Positions 26,301 to 34,600 of a stretch of 36,960 nt of DNA are shown here, piece after piece. The stretch comes from an uncultured Duncaniella sp. (lineage in GTDB: Bacteria > Bacteroidota > Bacteroidia > Bacteroidales > Muribaculaceae), in contig CAJUKP010000023.1 of assembly GCA_910587165.1 (NCBI GenBank), positions 1 to 36,960 of the forward strand. Direction: 5' to 3'. Every line of letters starts with the position of its first letter. The stretch's first letter is position 1. The translations under genes and the position numbers were made by a program. The notes under the pieces were generated by a model, which did no database searches, was not told the origin of the DNA, and saw only the letters and a program-made list of their open reading frames with translations.

Positions 26301-26720
26301 TCCTCCACACTTTCACCCGGCAAGTCTATCGAATTCACCAATATGCCCTCATTCTGGGATCCGGACAATATGTTCCTCTACAACGATCTCTATGACGCAC
26401 AGGGCCGTCTCATCGCCGAGGCCAACCGCGACGCCTACTATCCCTCGCTGGCCTATACCGATGTCAACGCAGTGTCTTCGACATTCTGGCGCATCAGCGC
26501 TGCCACCGCACGTCTGAGCCGTCTCACACTCGCCTACTCACTTCCCTCGAAGTGGACCAAGGTGGTCGGCATCAACTCCGCACGTATCAATGTGACAGGC
26601 CAGAACCTCCTGAACTTCTACAACCCCTATCCCGACAAGTTCATGAGCCCGATGGCCGGCAACTACGGTGTTTACCCCAACCTCCGCAGATTCACCATCG
26701 GTGTAAACCTCTCATTCTAA
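23376..26720 (+). CDS. SusC/RagA-family TonB-linked outer-membrane transporter
   Basis: SusC-type barrels import oligosaccharides captured by a SusD lid, driven by TonB. The 1114-residue product has a signal peptide ending PTFAQ, a CarboxypepD-regulatory-like domain (about 27-100, VVDTQDEPMIGATVRVPD), the DEVVVVGYGTQKK segment before the plug (about residues 102-114), a plug with the family's VESITVLKDASAAVYGSRAANGVILVTTK block, and a barrel ending in Phe (GVNLSF). There is no N-terminal STN signalling domain, so it is not an ECF-sigma transducing type. The gene lies between the DUF5123-type lipoprotein gene and susD (13-base gap). Pectin oligosaccharides are the likely cargo from context only. 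Confidence 0.96.
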   Translation: MKHSIAKISLVLLALLMAVPTFAQDILYQAQVVDTQDEPMIGATVRVPDTQNVTITDIDGNFSIKVPKGKSVEVSYIGYVPYTITDFNIKKIVLKEDSETLDEVVVVGYGTQKKAHLTGAIATVPMDEIKDLADGNLASSLSGLVNGLSVVGGESKPGDAASVYVRGVRSLGDVGSQVQQPLFVIDGVVYNNDVKVGNSYTNPGAEAFNNLDPNDVESITVLKDASAAVYGSRAANGVILVTTKRGKVGEPVISYSGTFGFTDAVSTPKMLNSYQYGRLYNAIAGADPTNTTLNRRTDLFQADELEAMRHLNFTPLEDNWKTGFTQKHSVGVSGATEKANYYANIGYFDQDGNLGRLDYSRWNYRAGVDVTLKKWVKANLQISGDYGDKNRPLVKVGGSSDDKMYNLLLTRPGYIPESVGGYPIAAYGPTNASANQDQNYNFSVLDKSGDYNQNRSSNISINTGVSLDFGFIPALQGLQAKFNYSKNISTNKNNQYGSEYNLYYMSERSGSGNHLYTPIAGEEDAWNSLMVPSNFILVGGKPIPNGQEGGFLSRTMSRSDSYQMNLTLTYNRDFNDHSVGGLFSIEKSEFESEYLEGMVTYPYEFTTHQSNSVSQQSKATTVFTRSVAGSLSYIFRGNYAYANKYLLEFLLRIDSSTKFAPENYWGTFPSVSLGWVISEEDWFKNNVTWVDFLKIRASYGLTGRDNTTAWQWMQTYGTDLDKGPVFGTGNGIQAGSNIKMNEKSAVNRDAHWDKSHKFNAGIDFNVLHSRLTFGIDGYYTWDREMLLPFSASVPGTVGIMSAPMNYGKMNQYGVELSATWRDKIGKDFSYRIGLNTGLSDNKVLLMDWETDYIYRQITKGHRSDVGTWGMQCLGMFRSFQEIDEYFAKYNITSYMGKTKDQVRPGMLIYKDVRGPQLPDGTYAAPDGVVDANNDQVQLSNRSNPYGVTLNLSATYKNVSLTAQLSANWGGYTTVPSSTLSPGKSIEFTNMPSFWDPDNMFLYNDLYDAQGRLIAEANRDAYYPSLAYTDVNAVSSTFWRISAATARLSRLTLAYSLPSKWTKVVGINSARINVTGQNLLNFYNPYPDKFMSPMAGNYGVYPNLRRFTIGVNLSF

Positions 26721-26733
26721 TTTACCAAAAACT

Positions 26734-28908
26734 ATGAAAGTCAAATCATATATCATAGCTGCCGCAGCCTGTCTGGCCTTCTCATCCTGCTCGGACCAGT
26801 TCCTGAAGGATATGAAGAACTACGAGTCGACAACTCCGGAAGCCTACAACTATTACACAGGAGCCATCGGTCGTCTCGCCGACCTCTATATGCTCTCGCT
26901 CCCCTACAACGGTTCTTCCATCCCCGTATGGCAGTCACCCAGCTCGGGCAACGGTGACGAAATGGACAAGAGCACCGAGGAATTCAGCGGATTCGGCGCG
27001 TTCGTCAATCCTCAGATCGAGCTGACCTCACTCTCAACCACCAACGGTGTGCCCGACTTCTTCCAGGGCAACGCCAACAAGATCCGTAACTCCGCCTGGG
27101 GCCGTATCCGCGACATCAACGACGTGATCAACGGTGTAGAGAACAGCACCCTCACCGATGCCCAGAAGAACGAGATACTCGGTCAGGCATACTTCCTCCG
27201 TGCATGGAGCTACTACATGATGTTCCGCTGGTATGGCGGTGTGCCCATCATCACCAAGGTTGAGAATCCTCTCCCCGGCGACGGCACCCCCCGTTCAACC
27301 ACCAAGGAGACATACGATTTCATCATGGGTGACCTTGATACAGCCGCCGGTATGCTCAAGGATATCACATGGAACGCCACCACCGACTATGGCCGTCCCA
27401 CCCTTGCCACCGTGCTCGCCCTCAAGGGCCGCATCATGGTGCTCTATGCAAGCCCCCTCTTCAACCGCAAGAACGACCTGAAGCGCTGGCAGGACGCATA
27501 CGAGTTCATCGGCAACTCGCTCGCCGATATCAACCGTTGCGGCAACAGTCTTGCCTTCGCAAACAATCCCGGCACCAACGCCTCCAACTGGTCAAAGATG
27601 TTCATCGAGCAGCTTAGCCCCGAGGCCATCTGGTTCGCCCAGTACAACACCATCGCCACCGGCGGTACCCCCGACTACGCCAAGCCCAACAACTGGGAGC
27701 AGAGCATCCGCCCCTCCAACAGCTTCGGCAGCGGTGGCAAGACACCTTCGGCCAACATAGTCGACCTCTTCCCCATGAAGGACGGCAAGCGCCCCTCGAG
27801 CTACAACTCCTACACCGTGCTTGAGCCCTCCTCCATCACCTACGACCGTGATCTCCCCTTCCTGAACCGCGACCCGCGTTTCTACCGCACATTCGCCTTC
27901 CCCGGCGTATGCTGGGCATTCGAGGGTGATGCCGTCAACGCCGACCTCCACTATCCCTACAACGGAAGCGACTACGCTCTCTGGAACTATGTATGGTATG
28001 AGAAGGCTGAAGACCGCAACGACGTCGAGAACGGTGACAACTACGGTCCCGACGGACTTCTGGCCAACGTGAAGGGTATGTATGTGCGCAAGCGCACCAA
28101 CGATGCCCACGTAGAGGGTGCACGTTACGTCTACTCACAGGGCAACGGCTTCAAGTTCTCCGCTTCGCCCAACATCGAGCTCCGCTATGCTGAGGTGCTC
28201 CTCAACTACGCCGAGGCCGCCTGCCAGGCCGGTCATCCCGATGTGGCAGTCGAGCAGCTCAAGGAGATTCGCAAGCGCGTAGGCTATACCGGCGACTGCG
28301 GTCTCCAGGCCAACCTCGCCACCGATCAGGCAGCTTGTATGGCAGCTATCATCTACGAGCGTCAGATCGAGTTCGCCTACGAGGGCAAGCGTTTCGACGA
28401 CCTCCGTCGCTGGATGCTCTTCGACGGCGGCGCCCAGACAGTGCCCGGCGCACCTGACACCTGGAAACTCACCGGTTGGGGCGGCAACACCTGCAACTAC
28501 CTCGGCTTCGCCAAACTCAACGGCACACGTCTCGAGAACATGGAGTTCCGTGTACAGGACAAGTATAACGGCGGCCTCGGTGGCGACAAGTTCGGCAGCG
28601 ACGGTTCGAATCCCGACCCCCTCAAGGACGTGCAGCGTTGCGCTCCCGTAGACTACCGTCAGGATCTCGAGCCCCAGCTCCAGACCCTCGCCGAGTGGTA
28701 CAACAAATACCTCGAGCGTGCCGAGAAGAAGGGTGACAACTATGACTCGAGCCACGCCAAGCTCAATATGGACTACCGTGCCAAATATTACTTCCCCGGT
28801 CTTCCCTACAATGCCATGATGGCCAACCCGAACCTCGAGCAGACCATCGGCTGGGAGAACGCCGCACAGGGTGGTGCCACCGGTACATTCGACCCCCTCG
28901 CCGAATAA
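26734..28908 (+). CDS. SusD/RagB-family surface glycan-binding lipoprotein
   Basis: The SusD partner sits as a hinged lid on the SusC barrel. The 724-residue product has a lipobox (FSSC, C19) and the SusD helical repeats: ILGQAYFLRAWSYYMMFRWYGGVPIITK, TLATVLALKGRIMVLYASPLFN, and the C-terminal RYAEVLLNYAEAACQAG with IYERQIEFAYEGKRFDDLRRW. Many SusD proteins are 500-650 residues, so this one is long, with extra loops around residues 360-480 and near the C-terminus. A strong terminator follows, which makes this the last gene of the four-gene transcript. Confidence 0.96.
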   Translation: MKVKSYIIAAAACLAFSSCSDQFLKDMKNYESTTPEAYNYYTGAIGRLADLYMLSLPYNGSSIPVWQSPSSGNGDEMDKSTEEFSGFGAFVNPQIELTSLSTTNGVPDFFQGNANKIRNSAWGRIRDINDVINGVENSTLTDAQKNEILGQAYFLRAWSYYMMFRWYGGVPIITKVENPLPGDGTPRSTTKETYDFIMGDLDTAAGMLKDITWNATTDYGRPTLATVLALKGRIMVLYASPLFNRKNDLKRWQDAYEFIGNSLADINRCGNSLAFANNPGTNASNWSKMFIEQLSPEAIWFAQYNTIATGGTPDYAKPNNWEQSIRPSNSFGSGGKTPSANIVDLFPMKDGKRPSSYNSYTVLEPSSITYDRDLPFLNRDPRFYRTFAFPGVCWAFEGDAVNADLHYPYNGSDYALWNYVWYEKAEDRNDVENGDNYGPDGLLANVKGMYVRKRTNDAHVEGARYVYSQGNGFKFSASPNIELRYAEVLLNYAEAACQAGHPDVAVEQLKEIRKRVGYTGDCGLQANLATDQAACMAAIIYERQIEFAYEGKRFDDLRRWMLFDGGAQTVPGAPDTWKLTGWGGNTCNYLGFAKLNGTRLENMEFRVQDKYNGGLGGDKFGSDGSNPDPLKDVQRCAPVDYRQDLEPQLQTLAEWYNKYLERAEKKGDNYDSSHAKLNMDYRAKYYFPGLPYNAMMANPNLEQTIGWENAAQGGATGTFDPLAE

Positions 28909-28940
28909 TGCTGACATAACCTTTTCATAGAATAAAAATT

Positions 28941-28990
28941 ACGTGGGGAATGCATGGTCTTCTTAAAAACCGGCTTCCCCACGTTTTTTT
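28941..28990 (+). terminator. Terminator after susD
   Basis: ACGTGGGGAA (28941-28950) pairs perfectly with TTCCCCACGT (28975-28984), followed by seven T (28984-28990). It separates the importer operon from the enzyme genes downstream. Confidence 0.92.
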
Positions 28991-29040
28991 AACATAAATT
29001 CACCTTAAACGAAATAAACCAAAAGCAATCCGAAAGGTCT

Positions 29041-29048
29041 TACTTTTG
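29041..29048 (+). promoter_or_regulatory. Probable -7 element of the pectate lyase gene
   Basis: TACTTTTG fits TAnnTTTG and lies 37 bases before the ATG, after the susD terminator. No clear -33 TTTG is visible about 19 bases upstream, so a dedicated activator may be needed. Confidence 0.45.
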
Positions 29049-29085
29049 ATTTATTCACCAATCCAATACCATTATCTCAAAAATA

Positions 29086-30822
29086 ATGAACCGTCAAATT
29101 ACAACCTTAGCCGTGGCAGCGTTCCTCACCGTTCCTGCGACTATGATGGCACAGTATCCCCAGCTCACACCTGAAGCCAAGGAGGACTACCGCAAAATGA
29201 TCACCGCCGCCCGCGAGCACTCCGACTCCGCCTGGGCCGTGGCCAAACCTATCGTAGAGAAGGAAGCCCGCGAAGGACGTCCCTACGTGCCCTGGGCATC
29301 GCGTCCCGACGATCTCGTCAAAGCCACAATCCCCTCGTTCCCCGGAGCCGAAGGTGGAGGTATGTACTCACCCGGCGGACGCGGCGGCAAGGTGATAACC
29401 GTGACCAACCTCAACGACAGCGGCCCCGGCTCGTTCCGCGAGGCTTGTGAGACCGGCGGAGCACGTATCATCGTGTTCAACGTGTCCGGCGTGATCAATC
29501 TCAAGACCCCTATCTATGTCCGCGCCCCCTACGTCACCATCGCAGGCCAGACAGCCCCCGGCGACGGTGTCTGCATAGCAGGCGAATCGTTCCAGGTGGA
29601 CACCCACGACGTCGTTGTGCGCCATATGCGTTTCCGCCGCGGCGACACCCGCGTCCACAACCGCGAGGACTCATTCGGTGGCAACCCTGTGGGCAACATC
29701 ATGATCGACCACTGCTCGGCAGAGTGGGGTCTCGACGAGAACATCTCGTTCTACCGTCATATGTACGACCCCAGCGAGGGTCAGTATGAGTCTACCGACC
29801 TCAAGCTCCCCACAGTCAACGTGACCATCCAGAACACCATCTCGGCCAAGGCCCTCGACACATACAACCATGCCTTCGGCTCGACCCTCGGCGGCGAGAA
29901 CTGTATGTTCGTGCGCAACCTCTGGGCAAGCAACTCGGGCCGTAACCCCTCGATCGGCTGGAACGGTGTGTTCAACTTCGTCAACAATATCGTCTACAAC
30001 TGGGTGCACCGCTCATCCGACGGTGGCGACTACACCGCGAAGTTCAACATGATCAACAACTACTACAAGCCCGGTCCCGCCACTCCCAAGGAAGGCAACA
30101 TCGGCCACCGTATCCTCAAGCCTGAGGCAGGCCGCTCCAAGCTCGACCACAAGGTGTATGGCCGCGTCTATGCCGAAGGCAACGTGATGGAAGGCTTCCC
30201 CGAAATCACCGCCGACAACTGGAAGGGCGGTATCCAGATCGAAACCGATCCCGACTGCGGCGACTTCACCTCATATATGCGCTCGGCCACTCCCTTTGAG
30301 ATGCCCTACGTCCGCATCACATCGGCCACCGACGCATACGACCAGATCCTCAAGAATGTAGGTGCCACCATCCCCACCCGCGACATCATCGACGAGCGCA
30401 TCATCGAGGAGGTACGCACAGGTGTCCCCTACTATGACGAGAAACTCGCCAAGAAACACAACGGCGACACCTCCGGTCTTGCCGAGAAGTCACGCGCCGA
30501 GGACGGTTCGTTCAAATACCGCCGTCTCCCCAAGGACTCCTATAAGGTAGGTATCATCACCGACCCCATGCAGATGGGAGGCTATCCCGAGTATAAGGGC
30601 ACACCCTACGTGGACACCGACAAGGATGGTATGCCCGATGCATGGGAAATCGCCAACGGTCTCAACCCCAACGATCCCTCGGACGCCAACGGCGACATCA
30701 ACGGTGACGGATATACCAACATCGAGAAGTATATCAACGGCATCGACACCCGCACCAAGATCGACTGGAAGGATCTCCGCAACAACTATGACACCCTCGC
30801 CTCGAAAGGCAAACTCATGTAA
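29086..30822 (+). CDS. Secreted pectate lyase (PL1-type) with C-terminal calcium-binding repeat
   Basis: PL1 enzymes cleave de-esterified homogalacturonan by Ca-assisted beta-elimination. The 578-residue product has a signal peptide (ending MMAQ), a helical N-terminal segment (about 25-85), then the parallel beta-helix from FPGAEGGGMYSPGGRGG (about 85). Expected active-site regions are visible: NIMIDHCSAEWGLDENISFY (D208) and NLWASNSGRNPSIGW, where R286 is the likely catalytic Arg of the N-x-RNP motif. Residues about 511-553 form a dockerin- or thrombospondin-like calcium loop pair (DTDKDGMPDAWE, DANGDINGDGYTNIEKY). No lipobox is present, so it is periplasmic or secreted. It complements the methylesterase at 15821. 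Confidence 0.9.
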   Translation: MNRQITTLAVAAFLTVPATMMAQYPQLTPEAKEDYRKMITAAREHSDSAWAVAKPIVEKEAREGRPYVPWASRPDDLVKATIPSFPGAEGGGMYSPGGRGGKVITVTNLNDSGPGSFREACETGGARIIVFNVSGVINLKTPIYVRAPYVTIAGQTAPGDGVCIAGESFQVDTHDVVVRHMRFRRGDTRVHNREDSFGGNPVGNIMIDHCSAEWGLDENISFYRHMYDPSEGQYESTDLKLPTVNVTIQNTISAKALDTYNHAFGSTLGGENCMFVRNLWASNSGRNPSIGWNGVFNFVNNIVYNWVHRSSDGGDYTAKFNMINNYYKPGPATPKEGNIGHRILKPEAGRSKLDHKVYGRVYAEGNVMEGFPEITADNWKGGIQIETDPDCGDFTSYMRSATPFEMPYVRITSATDAYDQILKNVGATIPTRDIIDERIIEEVRTGVPYYDEKLAKKHNGDTSGLAEKSRAEDGSFKYRRLPKDSYKVGIITDPMQMGGYPEYKGTPYVDTDKDGMPDAWEIANGLNPNDPSDANGDINGDGYTNIEKYINGIDTRTKIDWKDLRNNYDTLASKGKLM

Positions 30823-30844
30823 GGAATCCTGAAACACAAGGAGG

Positions 30845-30890
30845 CAAAAGGACCACGGGATTCCCGTCCGGTGTCCTTTTGTCTCTTTTT
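30845..30890 (+). terminator. Terminator after the pectate lyase gene
   Basis: CAAAAGGAC (30845-30853) pairs perfectly with GTCCTTTTG (30873-30881), with an inner ACGGG/CCCGT stem, followed by TCTCTTTTT. The DUF3826 gene begins 45 bases later. Confidence 0.88.
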
Positions 30891-30934
30891 CACATTCACC
30901 CATCATATATCAAAGCAATAAAATCAGACAGACA

Positions 30935-31597
30935 ATGAAAAAGATCATACTCTCGGCACTCCTTCTCGCCGCTACATTCGCCATGCAGGCCGTGGATCTC
31001 AAGAGCGAGGGTCGCGACCCCGAATACGTGTCGTCCATCGTGGGACGCTCACAGAAAATCACCGACAAGCTCGGAATCAACGATCCCGCCAAGGCCAAAG
31101 AGGTGACAAACATCATAGCCAACCGCTATTTCAAGCTCAACGACATCTATGAGGCCCGCGACGCCAAGATCAAGGCTGCCAAAGAGACCCTCACAGGCGA
31201 TGCCAAGAACGCTGCCATCGACGCCGCCCGCAATGAGGCCGACGCCGCTCTCTACCGCTGCCACTTCGAGTTTCCCGCCGATCTCTCACTCTATCTCACA
31301 CCCGAGCAGATAGACGGCGTGAAGGACGGTATGACCTACGGGGTGCTCATGGTGACCTACAACTCGCATCTCGATATGATCCCCACCCTCACCGACGAGG
31401 AGAAAGCCCAGATAATGGCTTGGCTCGTAGAGGCCCGCGAACTTGCGATGGACGCCGAGAACTCCAACAAGAAACATGGCGTGTTCGGAAAATACAAAGG
31501 CCGCATCAACAACTATCTTGCCGCCCGCGGCTACGACCTCAAGAAAGAGCGCGAGGCATGGTATGAGCGCATCAAGGCCCGCGGCGGACAGATCTGA
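30935..31597 (+). CDS. DUF3826 protein of pectin loci, function unknown
   Basis: The 220-residue product has a signal peptide (MKKIILSALLLAATFAMQA) and is otherwise almost wholly helical and highly charged. It matches the DUF3826 pattern: EYVSSIVGRSQKITDKLGI, NIIANRYFKLNDIYEARDAKI, and the C-terminal EKAQIMAWLVEARELAMDAENSNKKHGVFGKYKGRINNYLAARGYDLKKE. The family is found next to pectate-lyase-like proteins in Bacteroidota and has, to my knowledge, no assigned activity. No enzyme motif is visible; a periplasmic helical binding or chaperone-like role would fit but is a guess. It follows the lyase terminator by 45 bases without a recognisable -7 box and precedes the large beta-helix gene by 73 bases. 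Confidence 0.8.
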   Translation: MKKIILSALLLAATFAMQAVDLKSEGRDPEYVSSIVGRSQKITDKLGINDPAKAKEVTNIIANRYFKLNDIYEARDAKIKAAKETLTGDAKNAAIDAARNEADAALYRCHFEFPADLSLYLTPEQIDGVKDGMTYGVLMVTYNSHLDMIPTLTDEEKAQIMAWLVEARELAMDAENSNKKHGVFGKYKGRINNYLAARGYDLKKEREAWYERIKARGGQI

Positions 31598-31610
31598 CGG
31601 TCATTCCGGA

Positions 31611-31670
31611 AAAAGTTATTAACATTTTTGCAAAAGTTATCAACATTCCCGCACCGTTATCAACAATGCC
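31611..31670 (+). repeat. Three tandem DnaA-box-like repeats before the beta-helix gene
   Basis: A 21-base unit, AAAAGTTATyAACATTyyyGC, occurs at 31611-31631 and 31632-31652, with a shortened third copy at 31653-31670 ending directly at the start codon. The cores are GTTATTAACA (31615-31624), GTTATCAACA (31636-31645) and GTTATCAACA (31656-31665), spaced 21 and 20 bases, so all lie on one face of the helix. TTATCAACA differs from the DnaA box TTATCCACA at one base. They fill the whole gap between the DUF3826 stop and the next start. Confidence 0.8.
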
Positions 31671-34600
31671 ATGATAAGAAGAGCTTTATTTCTCATCACA
31701 CTTCCGGCCCTCGCGCTCATGCCTTCGCACGGGGCCGAGGTGCCTTTCAAAGTAAAGGATGGGAAGATCGAATATGCCACCGACCAGCGTGGCAACCGCC
31801 TGCTCGACTACTCGTCGTGCGGCTACCGTAACTCCAACGCCCCGATACCCGACGTGGCCAATGTGGTCTACGTCGACTGCCGTCCGGGCGACAACTCCAC
31901 CCGCATCCAGAAGGCCATCGACTACGTGGCCTCGCTCCCTCTCACCAAAGAGGGATTCCGTGGATCGGTGCTTCTCGGCAAGGGTGAGTTCGAGGTTTCC
32001 ACCCCATTGCGCATATCGGCCTCCGGCATAGTGCTCAGAGGCTCGGGCGAAGGGGTCACCACCCTGAAGAAAACCGGTGTCGACCGCGGCGCCCTGATCT
32101 ATGTCGAGGGAACATACGACCTCACCGTGGGCGACACACTCGCCGTCACATCCCCCTACGTTCCCGTCAACTCAACCACCATCTCGGTGGACGGCAATCT
32201 CAAGGCCGGCGACGAGGTGCTTGTGCTCCGTCCCTCCACCAAGGAATGGATCGCCTCTTTGGGATGCGACATCTTCGGCGGTGGCATCAGCGCCCTCGGA
32301 TGGAAACCGGGCGACGTCGACCTCCGGTGGGACCGCACCGTCTCATCCGCCGCTCCCGGCAGCATCACTCTCGACTATCCCGTCACAATGGCCCTCGACT
32401 CGGCCTCGGCACATTCGAAAGTGCTTACCTACACATGGCCGGGCCGCATCTCCGAGGTCGGCATCGAGTATCTCTCGCTCGTGTCCGACTACAACCGTGC
32501 CTATCCTCTCGATGAAGACCATTGCTGGACAGGTATCAGCATCGGCAACGCCCGTGACTGCTGGGTGCGTCAGGTCGACTTCAGGAATTTCGCTGGCAGC
32601 GCTGTCATACTCCTCCCCACCGCCTCGCGTGTGACTGTCGAGGACTGTGTATCCACCGATCCCGTCTCGGAAATCGCCGGAATGCGCCGCTCGACATTCC
32701 TCACCCTCGGACAGCAGAACCTCTTCCAGCGCTGCTTCTCATCACATGGCATCCACGACTTCTCGGCCGGAATGATGGCTCCGGGCCCCAATGCATTCGT
32801 CCAGTGCGAGTCATGGGAGTCTCTCGGCTTCAGCGGAGGCTCTGACGCGTGGTCGCCGGGCCTGCTCTTCGATGTGGTCAACATCGACGGCAACAATCTT
32901 GCCTTCAAGAATCTCGGACAGGACAAGAACGGAGCCGGATGGAACACCGGCAACTCCACCTTCTGGCAGTGTACCGCCGCCGAGATAGAGTGCTACACTC
33001 CCGCACCCGATGCCACCAACAACGCTTTCGGATGCTGGGCCCAGTTCTCGGGCGACGGTGGCTGGGGACAGTCCAACAACCACGTGCAGCCGCGCAGCCT
33101 TTTCTATGCCCAGCTCGCCGAACGCCTCGGCACCGGGGCGGATTCTCTTGCCCGTATCCTGCCATTGGCCACCAACGCCACCTCCAGCCCCACGGTTGAG
33201 GCCGCAATGAAACTCGCCGAGGAGGCCTACACCCCGCGCCTCACCCTCACCAAATGGATAGCCGACGCACCATTCACCGCATCGGTCGATCCCGCCGGAC
33301 TCAAGAAAATCGACGATATCAAGCTGAAGAGCAAGCCAGCACCCGCCGCGCCCGCCCATAGCTTCGATATAGTCAACGGTGTGCTCGTGATGGACGGCTC
33401 CGTGATGGTTGGAGGCCGCCATGAGGTGCCCTGGTGGAACGGAAAGATCAAGCCCAATTATATCGTCAAGGCCAAACCCCATGTGACCCGCTTCGTGCCC
33501 GGACGCGAGGGTCTCGGTCTCACCGACCGCGTGGACTCCGTGGTGAGCTATATGCAGGATGCCGACATCCTCGTGTTCGACCATAACTATGCCCTGTGGT
33601 CAGACCGCCGTCGCGACGACCACGAGCGCATACGCCGTCGCGACGGAGACGTGTGGGCACCGTTCTATGACCAGCCCTTCGGCCGCTCAGGTCAGGGAAA
33701 GGCCTGGGACGGACTGTCGAAATATGATCTCACACGCCCCAACGCATGGTATTGGAACCGCCTCAACGAATTTGCCGGCAAGGGAGCCGATGAAGGCAAA
33801 CTGCTCTTCAACGAGCACTATATGCAGCACAACATCCTCGAAGCCGGAGCACATTGGGTGGATTCGCCGTGGCGCGCCGTCAACAACATCAACGGCACCA
33901 CATTCCCCGAGCCTGTCCCCTTCGCCGGCGACAAGCGCATCTTCGTGGCCGATATGTTCTATGACGTCAACAACAAGACCCTCACCGACCTGCACCGCAA
34001 CTACATCCGCATGAACCTCGAGCAGCTGGCAGATAACCCCAACGTGGTCCATCTCATCAGCGCCGAATATACCGGCCCGCTCCATTTCACCGAGTTCTGG
34101 CTCGACGTGATAGCCGAGTGGGAGAAGGAGACAGGCAAGGATGTCAAGGTGGCCCTCTCCGCCACCAAGGATGTGCAGGACGCAATTCTGGCCAACCCGA
34201 AATATGACGATGTGGTAGACATCATCGACATCCGCTACTGGCACTACAAGACCGACGGTCTCTATGCTCCTGAAGGTGGCAAGAACCTCGCGCCGCGCCA
34301 GCACGCACGCAAGATGAAGGTGGGCAAGGTGACATTCGACGAAGCCTACAAGGCAGTGAGCGAATACCGCACCAAATATCCCGACAAAGCCGTCACCTAC
34401 TATGCCCAGAACTATCCCGCAATGGCATGGGCAGTGTTCATGGCCGGTGGTTCGGGTGCCGGAATTCCCGCCGTGGAAGGAGATTTCCTCGCTGACGCGG
34501 CATCAATGACCATCGCCAATCCCGATGCCGAGGGCTACAGGATGCTCTCAGGCGACAAAGGCAGCATAGTTTATGCCAACGGAGCCGACAGCGTAATCCT

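Noticed and set aside
30838..30845. AGGAGG-like Shine-Dalgarno near 30838
   Set aside because: No start codon follows at a usable distance; it is part of the outer flank of the lyase terminator.
31611..31670. Tandem repeats as a CRISPR array or mobile-element end
   Set aside because: Units are 21 bases with no unique spacers, only three copies, and no cas genes, transposase or target duplication nearby.
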